This document shows positions 8,438 through 17,122 of a DNA stretch of 64,000 bases, in pieces. A model generated the notes under the pieces. The model was given only the letters and a program-made list of their open reading frames with translations, had not been told where the DNA came from and searched no databases. Position 1 is the first letter of the stretch. Each line of letters begins with the position of its first letter. The translations under genes were made by a program, and so were the position numbers. This DNA is from Sphingomonadales bacterium (GTDB lineage: Bacteria > Pseudomonadota > Alphaproteobacteria > Sphingomonadales > Sphingomonadaceae), in assembly GCA_027491235.1 (NCBI GenBank), contig JAIXWO010000013.1:124001-188000 (forward strand), read 5' to 3'.

Positions 8438-8994
8438 TGCCGCTCCACTACGCGCTCACCGACGCGCTGGTCGCGCTCATTGCGGGCTGGGGCGCGCTGA
8501 AGATGTGGCGCACCGGTCGACCCTTAGCGGCACTAGGCCTTAGCCTGTTCGGCCTTGCCGGAATGATCGGGACCATCCGGATCACCAGCGGCCTGATTGA
8601 ACCTTTGGCGATGCTCCATAAAAGCGTGTCACAATTGGGCGGCCTTGCCGGGCTCGCCTTGCTGCTTGGCCACCTCCTGCGCGGCAAAGGAATCCGCCTT
8701 GGCACCGGCGTTGTTCTGGGTGCTGCGACTGCCTTGGTGGCCTTGGCTGCAGCCCTGCCCGCTATCGGCGCTGTCCTCTTTGTCCTGATGCTGATCGCCG
8801 CCATCGCGCTGTGTTTGCAAACACGCAATCATTTGGGCGTGGCGGGCTTTGCCGTGATGCTGCTGAACGTCACCCTCGTCCGGCAATCCGGCTTTATGGG
8901 CGCGGACCTGAGCTGGCACCTCTATCACCTGCTCGTCGCGACATGGTTGCTTTGCGTGACGTATGGCTTCGCGAAAGCGCCCCACGCGCCCTGA
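8437..8994 (+). CDS. Small polytopic membrane protein of unknown function
   Basis: A 185-residue, very hydrophobic protein with about five predicted membrane helices and few charged residues. I do not recognise the family. Its start codon shares bases with the stop of the sterol-desaturase-like gene, so it is translationally coupled to it and is probably a functional partner, for example a lipid-handling subunit or an electron-transfer membrane component; no haem-ligand pattern is convincing. It ends four bases before the stop of the convergent MDR oxidoreductase gene at 8999. Confidence 0.7.
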   Translation: MPLHYALTDALVALIAGWGALKMWRTGRPLAALGLSLFGLAGMIGTIRITSGLIEPLAMLHKSVSQLGGLAGLALLLGHLLRGKGIRLGTGVVLGAATALVALAAALPAIGAVLFVLMLIAAIALCLQTRNHLGVAGFAVMLLNVTLVRQSGFMGADLSWHLYHLLVATWLLCVTYGFAKAPHAP

Positions 8995-8998
8995 CCCA

Positions 8999-10069
8999 CT
9001 ATCCGGCGAGGACGATCTTGCCGACATGGCGTTTGGTCAAGAACGCCTCCTGCGCCTTGACGATGTCGAACAGCGGGAACGTCGCCGCGATGCAGGGTTT
9101 GATCTCTCCGCGCTCGATATAGCCGACGAGGTTGGCGAAGACCTCTCGCTCCAGCACGGTGCAGCCGATCAGGCGAAGATCTTTTAGGTAAAGCGTGCGG
9201 AGGTCGAGATCGACGACCGGGCCGGAGATCGCGCCCGATACCCCATAACGCCCGCCGCGCTTGAGGGTGTTGAGAATGGCAGCGAACTGCGCTCCACCCA
9301 CAACATCGACCGCCGCATCGAAATGGTCCGCACCAAAACGCGCTTCCAGATCGGCATCGCGCGGCACGATCTGGTCTGCCCCTAAGGCGCGCACAGCATC
9401 GGCCTTGTCACCGCCGACCATCGCCACGACCTCTGCCCCGCGCCGCTTGGCGAGTTGGACAGCAGCAGACCCCACGCCCCCCGACGCGCCGGTGATCAAC
9501 ACCCGCTCCCCTGCCGAAAGCGCGATGCGCGTCAAAATGTTTTCTGCTGCCGAATAGGCACAAGGGAAGCTGGCCAACTCAACATCGCTCAAGTCACACT
9601 CAATGTGGTGCGCGTGGACAGCAGGCACACAGGCGAAATCGGCAAAGGCGCCGTCAACCTCAGACCCGAAATAGCGGACATCAAAGCGATCCGCCCCGCG
9701 AAACACGGGCTCAACCAGAACGCGTTTCCCGATGCGGGCTGTGTCCACGCCCGCCCCGACCGCGACGATCCGGCCACAGGCATCCGCGCCCTGAATGCGC
9801 GGGAACTGGAAGGCTGCACCCGACCAGCCGTCGTCGCCTGCGCCCTCCATGCCGCTGGCCGCGCCCGCATCTGTCGCATCCGCCACAGCCTTGGAGTACC
9901 AGCCGATCCGCGTGTTGATATCGGTGTTATTGACCCCCGCCGCACCGACGCGGATCAGGACCTCGCCAGCTGCGGGCTGCGGGACACAAACATCGTCCCG
10001 CAGATCAAGGCAATCATACCCGCCATGCCGGGTCAGCAAGACCGCACGCATGGCAGCGGCTATGGTCAT
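8999..10069 (-). CDS. Medium-chain dehydrogenase/reductase (quinone oxidoreductase-like)
   Basis: A 356-residue MDR-superfamily protein: an N-terminal GroES-like domain with EVLIRVGAAGVNNTD, then a Rossmann domain with GASGGVGSAAVQLAKRRG near residue 200. The catalytic-zinc cysteine at the usual N-terminal site is replaced by the VNNTD sequence seen in zinc-free quinone oxidoreductases. The ATG at 10069 overlaps the TGA of the Rieske gene (ATGA at 10066-10069), which decides this start over ones further upstream and makes it the last gene of the betaine-type operon. A role as NAD(P)H-dependent enal or quinone reductase is likely. It is not the ferredoxin-reductase type that normally feeds a Rieske oxygenase, so its link with the operon is unclear. 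Confidence 0.82.
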   Translation of the reverse strand: MTIAAAMRAVLLTRHGGYDCLDLRDDVCVPQPAAGEVLIRVGAAGVNNTDINTRIGWYSKAVADATDAGAASGMEGAGDDGWSGAAFQFPRIQGADACGRIVAVGAGVDTARIGKRVLVEPVFRGADRFDVRYFGSEVDGAFADFACVPAVHAHHIECDLSDVELASFPCAYSAAENILTRIALSAGERVLITGASGGVGSAAVQLAKRRGAEVVAMVGGDKADAVRALGADQIVPRDADLEARFGADHFDAAVDVVGGAQFAAILNTLKRGGRYGVSGAISGPVVDLDLRTLYLKDLRLIGCTVLEREVFANLVGYIERGEIKPCIAATFPLFDIVKAQEAFLTKRHVGKIVLAG

Positions 10070-11316
10070 TCCGCCCGCGCAAGCCCGAACTGGTTGAGAT
10101 ACCATTTCTGGAAGTTGATCACGCTGCCTTCCTGATCGGAATAGCGGCCCGGACGATAACGGCTGGACATGATGCCGGCCTGATTATTCTCGGTGATCAC
10201 CTTATCCTGCGTCGTCGTCGCGTGATAGCCCCAGATCATCTTGTCGATATCGACCTGATCTTCCGTGGCGCGGCCATCGACCAGCCAGATCATCTCCACA
10301 TCCGTTTCAAGCGCCCCGCGCGGGGTGAACTGGAACAGGATCACGAAATGGTCATCGGCCACAATCTGGCTGAACGGGCTGAAGCTGAGATGCATTCGGC
10401 CACCATCGGCCTTTGTGCGCTTGCCCATCAACGGCGACGGCGCGGTGCCATCCTGCGTTTCGGAGGCAAAACCTTCCTTGTTCATCCGCTGCATCAAGAG
10501 GCGCAGATGGCTGCTGTCAGCGGCTTCATCGATATTGCCAATTGGGCGCCCTGCAGCGGCGGCGCTGTCTTCCCAAGCCTTCAGCTTTGGTGTGAAGCCC
10601 GCAATCGCGTCTGCCGGTCCAGACCTTGGCCCCGCGCCGACTGCCACGAGCGTTTCGGCGGCATGCATCGAACAGAATTCAGGGTGCGAAGGCACGCAGT
10701 GGTAACATTCAAAGAAGTTCTCCACCACCAGCTTCCAGTTGGCCGTCGTGGGGTAGCTTCCTGCATGGGCAATGCGCGCATCCGCCATGCCATGATAGTT
10801 GAGGATCGGCCCCATATCGCCAAAGGTCGCGTCGAAATCGACCGGTTCATCTTCGCTCATATTGATGAAGATGAGGCCGTGGAACACCCGGATATGGCAG
10901 GCAATCAGGCTATTTTCCGCCTTGTCGAAATCTTCCGGCATAAGGCGCGCGGATATCAGCCGACCATCCAGCCCGAACGTCCATGCGTGATAAGGGCAGA
11001 CAAGACGCGGCGCATTCCCGCTTTCGGCTGAACAGATGGTCGACCCACGGTGACGGCAGACATTGAAGAACGCGCGAACGCTGTCTTCATTTTCACGGAT
11101 GACGATGATCTGTTCGGACCCGATTTTGAAGAGGAAGTAATCCCCTTTCTTGGGGATGCGCGACACATGGCCCGCGACGATCCATTTCTGGCTGATCACC
11201 TGATCGAAGTCGGCCTTGAACACCGCGTCACTCGCGTAAAACTCCTGATCAAAACTATAGCCGACGCGCGTGTTGGCGGCGAGACGATGCATCAATTGGT
11301 TCTGGGTTTCAGACAT
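10066..11316 (-). CDS. Rieske oxygenase alpha subunit, glycine betaine monooxygenase-like (GbcA/CntA/Stc2 group)
   Basis: A 416-residue oxygenase with a complete Rieske [2Fe-2S] motif C87-x-H89-x17-C107-x2-H110 and a mononuclear-iron motif NWKLVVENFFECYHCVPSH, where H206 and H211 are ligands. The bridging position is Glu203 rather than the Asp usual in aromatic-ring dioxygenases; Glu is reported for carnitine oxygenase CntA. Members of this group demethylate glycine betaine or proline betaine, or cleave carnitine to trimethylamine. The start overlaps the stop of the DMGDH-like gene upstream (TGATG), and with two DMGDH-like enzymes in the same transcript, oxidative N-demethylation of glycine betaine to dimethylglycine plus formaldehyde is the best guess. 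No reductase (GbcB-type) is present in the window, so electrons must come from elsewhere. Confidence 0.85.
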   Translation of the reverse strand: MSETQNQLMHRLAANTRVGYSFDQEFYASDAVFKADFDQVISQKWIVAGHVSRIPKKGDYFLFKIGSEQIIVIRENEDSVRAFFNVCRHRGSTICSAESGNAPRLVCPYHAWTFGLDGRLISARLMPEDFDKAENSLIACHIRVFHGLIFINMSEDEPVDFDATFGDMGPILNYHGMADARIAHAGSYPTTANWKLVVENFFECYHCVPSHPEFCSMHAAETLVAVGAGPRSGPADAIAGFTPKLKAWEDSAAAAGRPIGNIDEAADSSHLRLLMQRMNKEGFASETQDGTAPSPLMGKRTKADGGRMHLSFSPFSQIVADDHFVILFQFTPRGALETDVEMIWLVDGRATEDQVDIDKMIWGYHATTTQDKVITENNQAGIMSSRYRPGRYSDQEGSVINFQKWYLNQFGLARAE

Positions 11317-13760
11317 CAGATTTTGATCCGTGCATTTGTGGGGTCATACATAGGCTTAAGAGAGGCTGTCGCGGGATAGCGGACGCCGGCGATTTCGATT
11401 TCAAAATCATCCGCGCCAATCGGGCCAACGACGCCACCGTCTGCCGCAGTCACATAGCCAAGGCCACAGGCCCCGCCGAGCATCTGGGCATACATGCCTG
11501 AGCGAATGTAACCGGCGATCCGGTCCCCCTGCCAGATGGGCTCATTGTGATAGAGCATCGGTTCCGGCGACTTGAGCAGGAACTGGACGAGCTTTTGCTT
11601 CAGCCCTTCTTCCTTCTGCTTCAGCAGCGCTTCACGCCCGATGAAGCCGCCCGGCTTGTCCATCTTCACCGCAAAGCCAAGACCCGCCTCCAGCGGGGTG
11701 TCTTCATCGGTGATGTCATGGCCCCAGTGGCGGTAGCCCTTTTCCATGCGCAGCGCGTTGAGCGCGTGATAGCCGCAATGTTTGAGGCCAAAGGCTGCCC
11801 CTGCGGCGACGATCTCGTCATAAACGCCGGTCATGAACTCGGTCGGGATGTAAAGTTCCCAGCCCAATTCCCCGACATAGGTAATGCGCGAAGCCCGAAC
11901 GATCGCATAGCCAAGCTCGATCTCCTGGCTCGTCGCAAAGGGGAAGGCTTCGTGCGACAGATCATTGGGGCAAATCGACTGGAGCAGCGCACGCGCATTT
12001 GGGCCCATGATCGAAATGACACCCATGGCGGATGACACGTTGGTCAGGATCGCGTGGGCGTCGTCAGGAACGTGCCGCGTCAGCCAGTTGAAATCCTTCA
12101 CCTCGGTCTCAGCACCCGTGACAATCAGATAGGCCGTCTGCGAAAGGCGCGTTACGGTCAGATCGGCTTCGATGCCGCCCTTTTCATTGAGCCACTGGGT
12201 GTAGATGAGCTTGCCCGGTGCCACATCGACATCGTTTGCGCAGACCCGGTTGAGCACTGCGCAAGCATCGCGCCCTTCGAGCCGGAATTTGGCAAATGAA
12301 CTTTGGTCGAAGAGGCCAACGGCTTCACGCACCGCCTTGCATTCCGCCGCATTGGCCTCGAACCAGTTCTGGCGGCCATAGCTATACTCATACTTCGGCG
12401 TGGTACCGGGTTCCGCATACCAGTTGGGACGCTCCCAACCGAAGGCCTCCCCATGGCAGGCCCCTGCCGCGACCAGCCGGTCATGGATGGCAGACCGGCG
12501 GACGCCGCGCGCGGTTTCATATTGCTTGAACGGATAATGCGTCGCGTAGAGCAGGCCGAGGCTTTCCGTCACGCGTTCGCGCAGATATTTCCGATTGATC
12601 TGGAACGGCATGTTGCGACGGATGTCGACCGTCCACAGATCGGCAGGCGGAATGCCGTCGCGGATCCAGTCGGCCATCACTTTGCCCACGCCACCGGCCG
12701 ATTGCAGGCCGATGGAGTTCAGCCCGGCGGCGACAAAGCAGCCCTTCAGTTCCGCACTCTCACCAAGATGATAGCGCACGTCTGGCGTGAAACTCTCGGG
12801 GCCGCAGAAGAACTTCTGTATGCCCGCCTTCTCCAGCGCAGGCACGCGCCGCATCGCATCCATCAACAGTGGTTCGAAATGCTCAAAGCTTCCCGCGATT
12901 TCATCGAAGCAGAAGTCTTCGGAAATGCCGTCCATGCCCCAAGGCCGGGCGTTGGGTTCAAACGCGCCAACGAGCAGCTTGCCCGCGTCGTACTTGTAAT
13001 AGCCGCAATAATCATAGTCGCGCAGCACCGGCAGAGTCGGGTCAATGCCCTCCACGCCTTCAAACAGCACATAATAATGCTCGCATGCATGGAGCGGTGC
13101 GGCAACACCGATGCTGGCCGCGAGATCACGCGTCCACATGCCGCCGCAGATGACGACATAGTCCGCGTCGATGGAGCCATCATCGGTGTCGACACCCGTT
13201 ACGCGGTCGCCATTGTGGCGAATTTTGGTGACCTTGGTGTTCTCGAAAATCTGTGCACCGCCGGTGCGGGCACCCTTGGCCAGCGCCTGCGTGATATCGA
13301 CCGCATTGGCATAGCCATCGCTTGGGATGTGGATGCCGCCGACGACATCATCAACGTTCACAATGTGCGCGAGGTCTTTGATTTCCTGCGGCGTCACGAC
13401 ATGGACGGGAAGGTCAAACACCTTCGCCATTGAGGCGCTGCGCTTCAGCTCTTCAAAGCGCTCGGCATTGGTCGCCATCGAGATGGAACCGCACTGCCGG
13501 TACCCCGTCGCCTGCCCTGTTTCAGCTTCCAGCCCGCGATAAAGCTCCCCTGTATACTTGGCGAGCTTGGTCATGTTGATCGACGGACGCAATTGCCCGA
13601 CGAGCCCGGCCGCGTGCCAGGTGGTGCCGCTGGTCAGCTGCTTGCGCTCCAGCAGGACGACATCGTCCCAGCCAATCTTGGTCAGGTGATAGGCAATCGA
13701 GCAACCGATCACACCACCGCCGACGATGACGACGCGCGCCTTTTTGGGAAGTTCAGCCAC
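11316..13760 (-). CDS. Dimethylglycine/sarcosine dehydrogenase-like flavoprotein with folate-binding GcvT domain (copy 1)
   Basis: 814 residues, the length of full DMGDH/sarcosine dehydrogenase proteins. Order: FAD-binding DAO domain with GGGVIG (14-19), TSGTTWHAAG (43-52) with the probable flavinylated His49, a FAO_M linker, then GcvT aminomethyltransferase domains from about residue 430, with MEKGYRHWGHDI near 680 and a C-terminal beta-barrel. Such proteins oxidise an N-methyl group, hand the electrons on from FAD, and form 5,10-methylene-THF from the released methylene. It begins three bases after the stop of copy 2 and its stop overlaps the Rieske start, so the three are one operon. The pairing suggests that one copy takes dimethylglycine and the other sarcosine, but which is which cannot be read from sequence. 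Confidence 0.88.
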   Translation of the reverse strand: MAELPKKARVVIVGGGVIGCSIAYHLTKIGWDDVVLLERKQLTSGTTWHAAGLVGQLRPSINMTKLAKYTGELYRGLEAETGQATGYRQCGSISMATNAERFEELKRSASMAKVFDLPVHVVTPQEIKDLAHIVNVDDVVGGIHIPSDGYANAVDITQALAKGARTGGAQIFENTKVTKIRHNGDRVTGVDTDDGSIDADYVVICGGMWTRDLAASIGVAAPLHACEHYYVLFEGVEGIDPTLPVLRDYDYCGYYKYDAGKLLVGAFEPNARPWGMDGISEDFCFDEIAGSFEHFEPLLMDAMRRVPALEKAGIQKFFCGPESFTPDVRYHLGESAELKGCFVAAGLNSIGLQSAGGVGKVMADWIRDGIPPADLWTVDIRRNMPFQINRKYLRERVTESLGLLYATHYPFKQYETARGVRRSAIHDRLVAAGACHGEAFGWERPNWYAEPGTTPKYEYSYGRQNWFEANAAECKAVREAVGLFDQSSFAKFRLEGRDACAVLNRVCANDVDVAPGKLIYTQWLNEKGGIEADLTVTRLSQTAYLIVTGAETEVKDFNWLTRHVPDDAHAILTNVSSAMGVISIMGPNARALLQSICPNDLSHEAFPFATSQEIELGYAIVRASRITYVGELGWELYIPTEFMTGVYDEIVAAGAAFGLKHCGYHALNALRMEKGYRHWGHDITDEDTPLEAGLGFAVKMDKPGGFIGREALLKQKEEGLKQKLVQFLLKSPEPMLYHNEPIWQGDRIAGYIRSGMYAQMLGGACGLGYVTAADGGVVGPIGADDFEIEIAGVRYPATASLKPMYDPTNARIKI

Positions 13761-13763
13761 CGA

Positions 13764-16181
13764 TCAAACCTTCATCTTTGAATTGTCAGGGTCATAGGCA
13801 GGGTCCGCCAATACGACGGCCGCGCGTCGTTCCCCTTGGAGATAGATATCAAATGTCGCGCCCGGCGCTGCGTTCTCAATGGGAACACAGGCGAAGAAGA
13901 GGCTCTTGCCCACGCGGTGGCCATAGCCGCCCGATGTGGTGAGCCCGATGCACGTATCACCGACCAAGCAAGGCTCTGCCCCGCGCACGTCCACATTCGT
14001 GGCGGCCACTTCACCATAGACAATGCGGAAGCGGTCTGGCGCGTCGAGCGTCGCCTGCTTGCCGACAAAGTCGTCCTTCTTGAAGTTGATGAAGCGCGGC
14101 ATATCCGCCTCGACCATCGTCAACTCGTTGGTGAGTTCAGAGCCCCAAGCCTTATAGCCCTTTTCCATCCGCATCGTGTTGGCGGCGTAGAGGCCGTAAT
14201 TGGCGATGCCGAATTCCTGACCAGCGTCCCACACGGCGTGATAAAGTGCTGCAAGGTCCTCCATCGCAGGATGCAATTCCCAGCCGAGTTCCCCCGCATA
14301 AGACACACGCAGCGCGCGCAGCTTGATGCCGGCGACGGAAATCTCCTGCCCGCTCAACCAGCGGAAGCCTTCATTACTCAGGTCCGTCTCGGTCAGCTTG
14401 GCCAGCACATCGCGGGCGCGCGGGCCGTTGAGGACGAGCACACCCAAATCCATGGTGATGTTGCGGATCGTCACATCTTCATCGGGACGCTTGCTTTGCA
14501 TCAGCAGGTCCCAATCGCGCTGTTCAGCAGCAGCGGCCGACAGGCAGTAGAAATGATCATCGGCAAAGCGCGTGACCGTCATTTCCCCATAGATGCGCCC
14601 CTGCACCGACAGCGGATGCACAAGGCCAATGCCGCCGAGCTTCTTGGGCATGCGGTTGGCGCAAATGCGGTTGAGGAACGCTTCGGCATCCGGGCCGGTG
14701 ACGTCGTATTTGGCAAAGCCGGACAGATCGAGAACCCCGACACGTTGTGAGACAGCCGCGACTTCCTTGGCCACCGCGTCAAACGTGTTGGTGCGATGAT
14801 AGCCGCCTTCTTCTTCGGCGCCGTCAAGAGAGAACCACTTCGGCCGCTCCCAGCCATAGGTTTCTCCGTAAACGGCGCCTGCGTCTTTCAGCGGCGCATA
14901 GAGCGGGCTCGTCTTCTGCGGACGGCCATCGGGCTCTTCTTCGCCCGGAAGCCGGGTGGTGAAGGTCATGCGGTAATCAAGGAACACCTTATCGCGGCTG
15001 TAATCCTCATCCGCATAGGGTCCGTAACGACGCGGATCGAACTCGGTCATGTTGATGTCGGCATCGCCGAACACCATCCACTGCGCCATATATTTGCCCG
15101 CGCCGCCGCCCTGCGCGATGCCGAAGCTGGTGCCGCAGCAATGCCAGAAATTGCGAAGGCCAACCGCAGGCCCAAGCAAGGGGCCGCCATCGGGCGTGTG
15201 CGGAATGGCACCGTTGACGAAGCGGCGCAGGCCGACTTCACCGAAGACCGGCATGCGCTCAATGGCGCGCTCCAGCCATGGGTAGATGCGTTCCAGATCT
15301 TCGGGGAACAACTCGCTGGTCGAATTCCATTCAGGATGCCCACCGCGCGGCGCCCATGCCTCGGCTAGCCCCGTGTTTTCATAAACGCCGATCAGCCCGC
15401 TCTTCTGCTCCTGCCGGAAATAGCCCGAGACATGGGGGCAGCGCATGACGGGAATTTCCTCATCGCGCTCCATGAAAGCGGGGATCGGGTCAGTGACCAC
15501 ATAATGATGTTCCATGTTGGTCACCGGAATGTCGATGCCCGCCATCTGCGCCACCTGCCGCGCATAGCAGCCTGCCGCGTTCACGACGATTTCAGCGCGG
15601 ACCGTGCCTTTTTCGGTCGCCACATCCCATTCGCCCGACGGCAGCTGGGTGAGACCGGTGACGCGGTTCTTGCGTACGATCTTGGCGCCCATATTCTTCG
15701 CACCAATGGCGAGCGCGTTGCAGATGCCCGACGGATCGGCATGGCCGTCTTCGGTGGTCCGCGCGCCCGCAATGACGCCGTCCAGCGTCATGAACGGGTT
15801 ATGCCGCAGGATTTCTTCGGGCGGAATGATCTCCATTTCGAACCCGATGATCTTGGAGAAACCCTGAATATAGCGCATCCACGCCAGTTCGCGCTCATTG
15901 GTCGCGAGCCGGATGCCACCGGATTTGTGCCAGCTGACATATTGCCCCGTCAGCCCTTCAAGCTGGGGATAGAGCTCATTTGAATAAGCGTGCATCTTGG
16001 CCAGGTTGAAGCTGCCGGTGATGTTGGGGCACTGGCCCGCGGCATGCCAGGTCGAGCCAGAGGTCAGCTCATCCTTCTCGATCAGCAGACAGTCCGTCCA
16101 GCCGAGTTCGGCCAGATGGTAGAGCAAGGATGCCCCCATGATTCCGCCGCCGATAATCACAACCCGTGCCGATGTTTGCAT
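13764..16181 (-). CDS. Dimethylglycine/sarcosine dehydrogenase-like flavoprotein with folate-binding GcvT domain (copy 2)
   Basis: 805 residues from the ATG at 16181, chosen because AGGAGCGGG lies just upstream and the FAD motif (GGGIMG, about 11-16) then sits at the usual distance; in-frame starts further upstream lack such a site. Domains match copy 1: the DAO domain with SGSTWHAAG and His46, then GcvT-like domains with GLYAANTMRMEKGYKAWGSE near residue 690. This is the first gene of the DMGDH-DMGDH-Rieske-MDR operon. It faces an SDR gene across the divergent region 16182-16345. Its N-terminal block is closer to the third copy at 1-601 (both have His46 and SGST) than to copy 1 (SGTT). The probable role is N-demethylation of a methylated glycine with transfer of C1 to THF. 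Confidence 0.88.
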   Translation of the reverse strand: MQTSARVVIIGGGIMGASLLYHLAELGWTDCLLIEKDELTSGSTWHAAGQCPNITGSFNLAKMHAYSNELYPQLEGLTGQYVSWHKSGGIRLATNERELAWMRYIQGFSKIIGFEMEIIPPEEILRHNPFMTLDGVIAGARTTEDGHADPSGICNALAIGAKNMGAKIVRKNRVTGLTQLPSGEWDVATEKGTVRAEIVVNAAGCYARQVAQMAGIDIPVTNMEHHYVVTDPIPAFMERDEEIPVMRCPHVSGYFRQEQKSGLIGVYENTGLAEAWAPRGGHPEWNSTSELFPEDLERIYPWLERAIERMPVFGEVGLRRFVNGAIPHTPDGGPLLGPAVGLRNFWHCCGTSFGIAQGGGAGKYMAQWMVFGDADINMTEFDPRRYGPYADEDYSRDKVFLDYRMTFTTRLPGEEEPDGRPQKTSPLYAPLKDAGAVYGETYGWERPKWFSLDGAEEEGGYHRTNTFDAVAKEVAAVSQRVGVLDLSGFAKYDVTGPDAEAFLNRICANRMPKKLGGIGLVHPLSVQGRIYGEMTVTRFADDHFYCLSAAAAEQRDWDLLMQSKRPDEDVTIRNITMDLGVLVLNGPRARDVLAKLTETDLSNEGFRWLSGQEISVAGIKLRALRVSYAGELGWELHPAMEDLAALYHAVWDAGQEFGIANYGLYAANTMRMEKGYKAWGSELTNELTMVEADMPRFINFKKDDFVGKQATLDAPDRFRIVYGEVAATNVDVRGAEPCLVGDTCIGLTTSGGYGHRVGKSLFFACVPIENAAPGATFDIYLQGERRAAVVLADPAYDPDNSKMKV

Positions 16182-16345
16182 GGAAAACCCGCTCCTCATG
16201 GGATATTTTGGCGCTGACAATAGGCCGCTCTATCCGATTGCGACAAATGGCCATTATGCGCGCATTGGTTCAAAAAATTTTCGGGTTACAATTTGCCCGA
16301 CTTCGCTAGGGGACGCCTGACATATTTATCAACGGGATCCAAAAT
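16182..16345. promoter_or_regulatory. Divergent promoter region of the betaine-type operon and an SDR gene
   Basis: This 164-bp gap separates the minus-strand demethylation operon from the plus-strand SDR. It carries GCGACAAATG at 16240-16249, a word found again in the carnitine operon/regulator intergenic region (54425-54434), and a 10-bp perfect palindrome ATGCGCGCAT at 16258-16267. Both are candidate regulator sites. I could not define -35/-10 boxes with confidence. Confidence 0.55.
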
Positions 16346-17110
16346 ATGAAAACAGCTGTTGTCACAGGTGCCGCACAGGGCGTTGGCCTCGCAACCTCCA
16401 AGTTGCTGGCGCAACAGGGTTATCATGTGGTGATGACGGATGTTCAGCCCCTTGGGACCCAAGAAGCCGCCCTGACCGCGCAAGGCCTTGCCGTATCGTC
16501 CATGTCCGGCGATGTCTCGTCAGAGGCATTTACAGCCGACCTTGCCGCCCACCTGTTGGCGCAACATGGTGGCGCGGATGTATTGGTGAACAATGCCGGG
16601 ATCAGCCTGATCTGCCCGGCTGAAGAAACGAGCCTTGATCAGTGGCAGCGCGTCATGTCGATCAACCTAGCAGGCCCCTTCCTGCTCTGCCGCGCGCTTG
16701 GCCAACAGATGCTGCAGAAAGGCGAAGGCAGCATCATCAATGTCGCCTCAATCGCCGGTCTGCACGGCGTCATCCACCGTGCCGCCTATAACGCCTCCAA
16801 GCATGGCCTGATTGGCCTGACGCGCACGCTGGCCGCAGAATGGGGAGGACGTGGCGTGCGTGTGAACGCTGTGTGTCCGGGCTGGATCAAAACTGAAATG
16901 GACATCGCCGATCAAGGTTCCGGCGCTTATGGCGATGATGACATTATCAACCGCGTGCCAATGGCGAAGTTTGCGACACCGGAAGATGTTGCGAGAACGA
17001 TTGCGTTTCTGGCCCGTGACGGCAGCTTCATCAATGGCGTCAGTCTTCCCGTGGACGGCGGATGGACCGCAGATGCAAGTTGGGATGCGTTGCGTTTAAA
17101 AGCCAGATAA
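16346..17110 (+). CDS. Classical short-chain dehydrogenase/reductase
   Basis: 254 residues with every classical SDR mark: the cofactor loop TGAAQGVG (about 7-14), NNAGIS (about 84-89), the catalytic Ser in NVASIAG, and Tyr-x3-Lys in YNASKHG (about 152-156), followed by the PG motif and a C-terminal PVDGGW. An Asp at the end of beta-strand 2 (TDVQ) points to NAD(H). The family oxidises or reduces secondary alcohols; closest in feel are 3-oxoacyl/3-hydroxyacid and sugar-alcohol dehydrogenases. It is divergent from the demethylation operon, so it may answer to the same regulator. The substrate cannot be named. Confidence 0.85.
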   Translation: MKTAVVTGAAQGVGLATSKLLAQQGYHVVMTDVQPLGTQEAALTAQGLAVSSMSGDVSSEAFTADLAAHLLAQHGGADVLVNNAGISLICPAEETSLDQWQRVMSINLAGPFLLCRALGQQMLQKGEGSIINVASIAGLHGVIHRAAYNASKHGLIGLTRTLAAEWGGRGVRVNAVCPGWIKTEMDIADQGSGAYGDDDIINRVPMAKFATPEDVARTIAFLARDGSFINGVSLPVDGGWTADASWDALRLKAR

Positions 17111-17122
17111 TCTCAGGATATA

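Noticed and set aside
12303-13433. 376-codon plus-strand frame opposite the first DMGDH-like gene
   Set aside because: Antisense shadow; the composition is Arg/His/Ile-rich with no recognisable domain, while the opposite frame has all DMGDH motifs.
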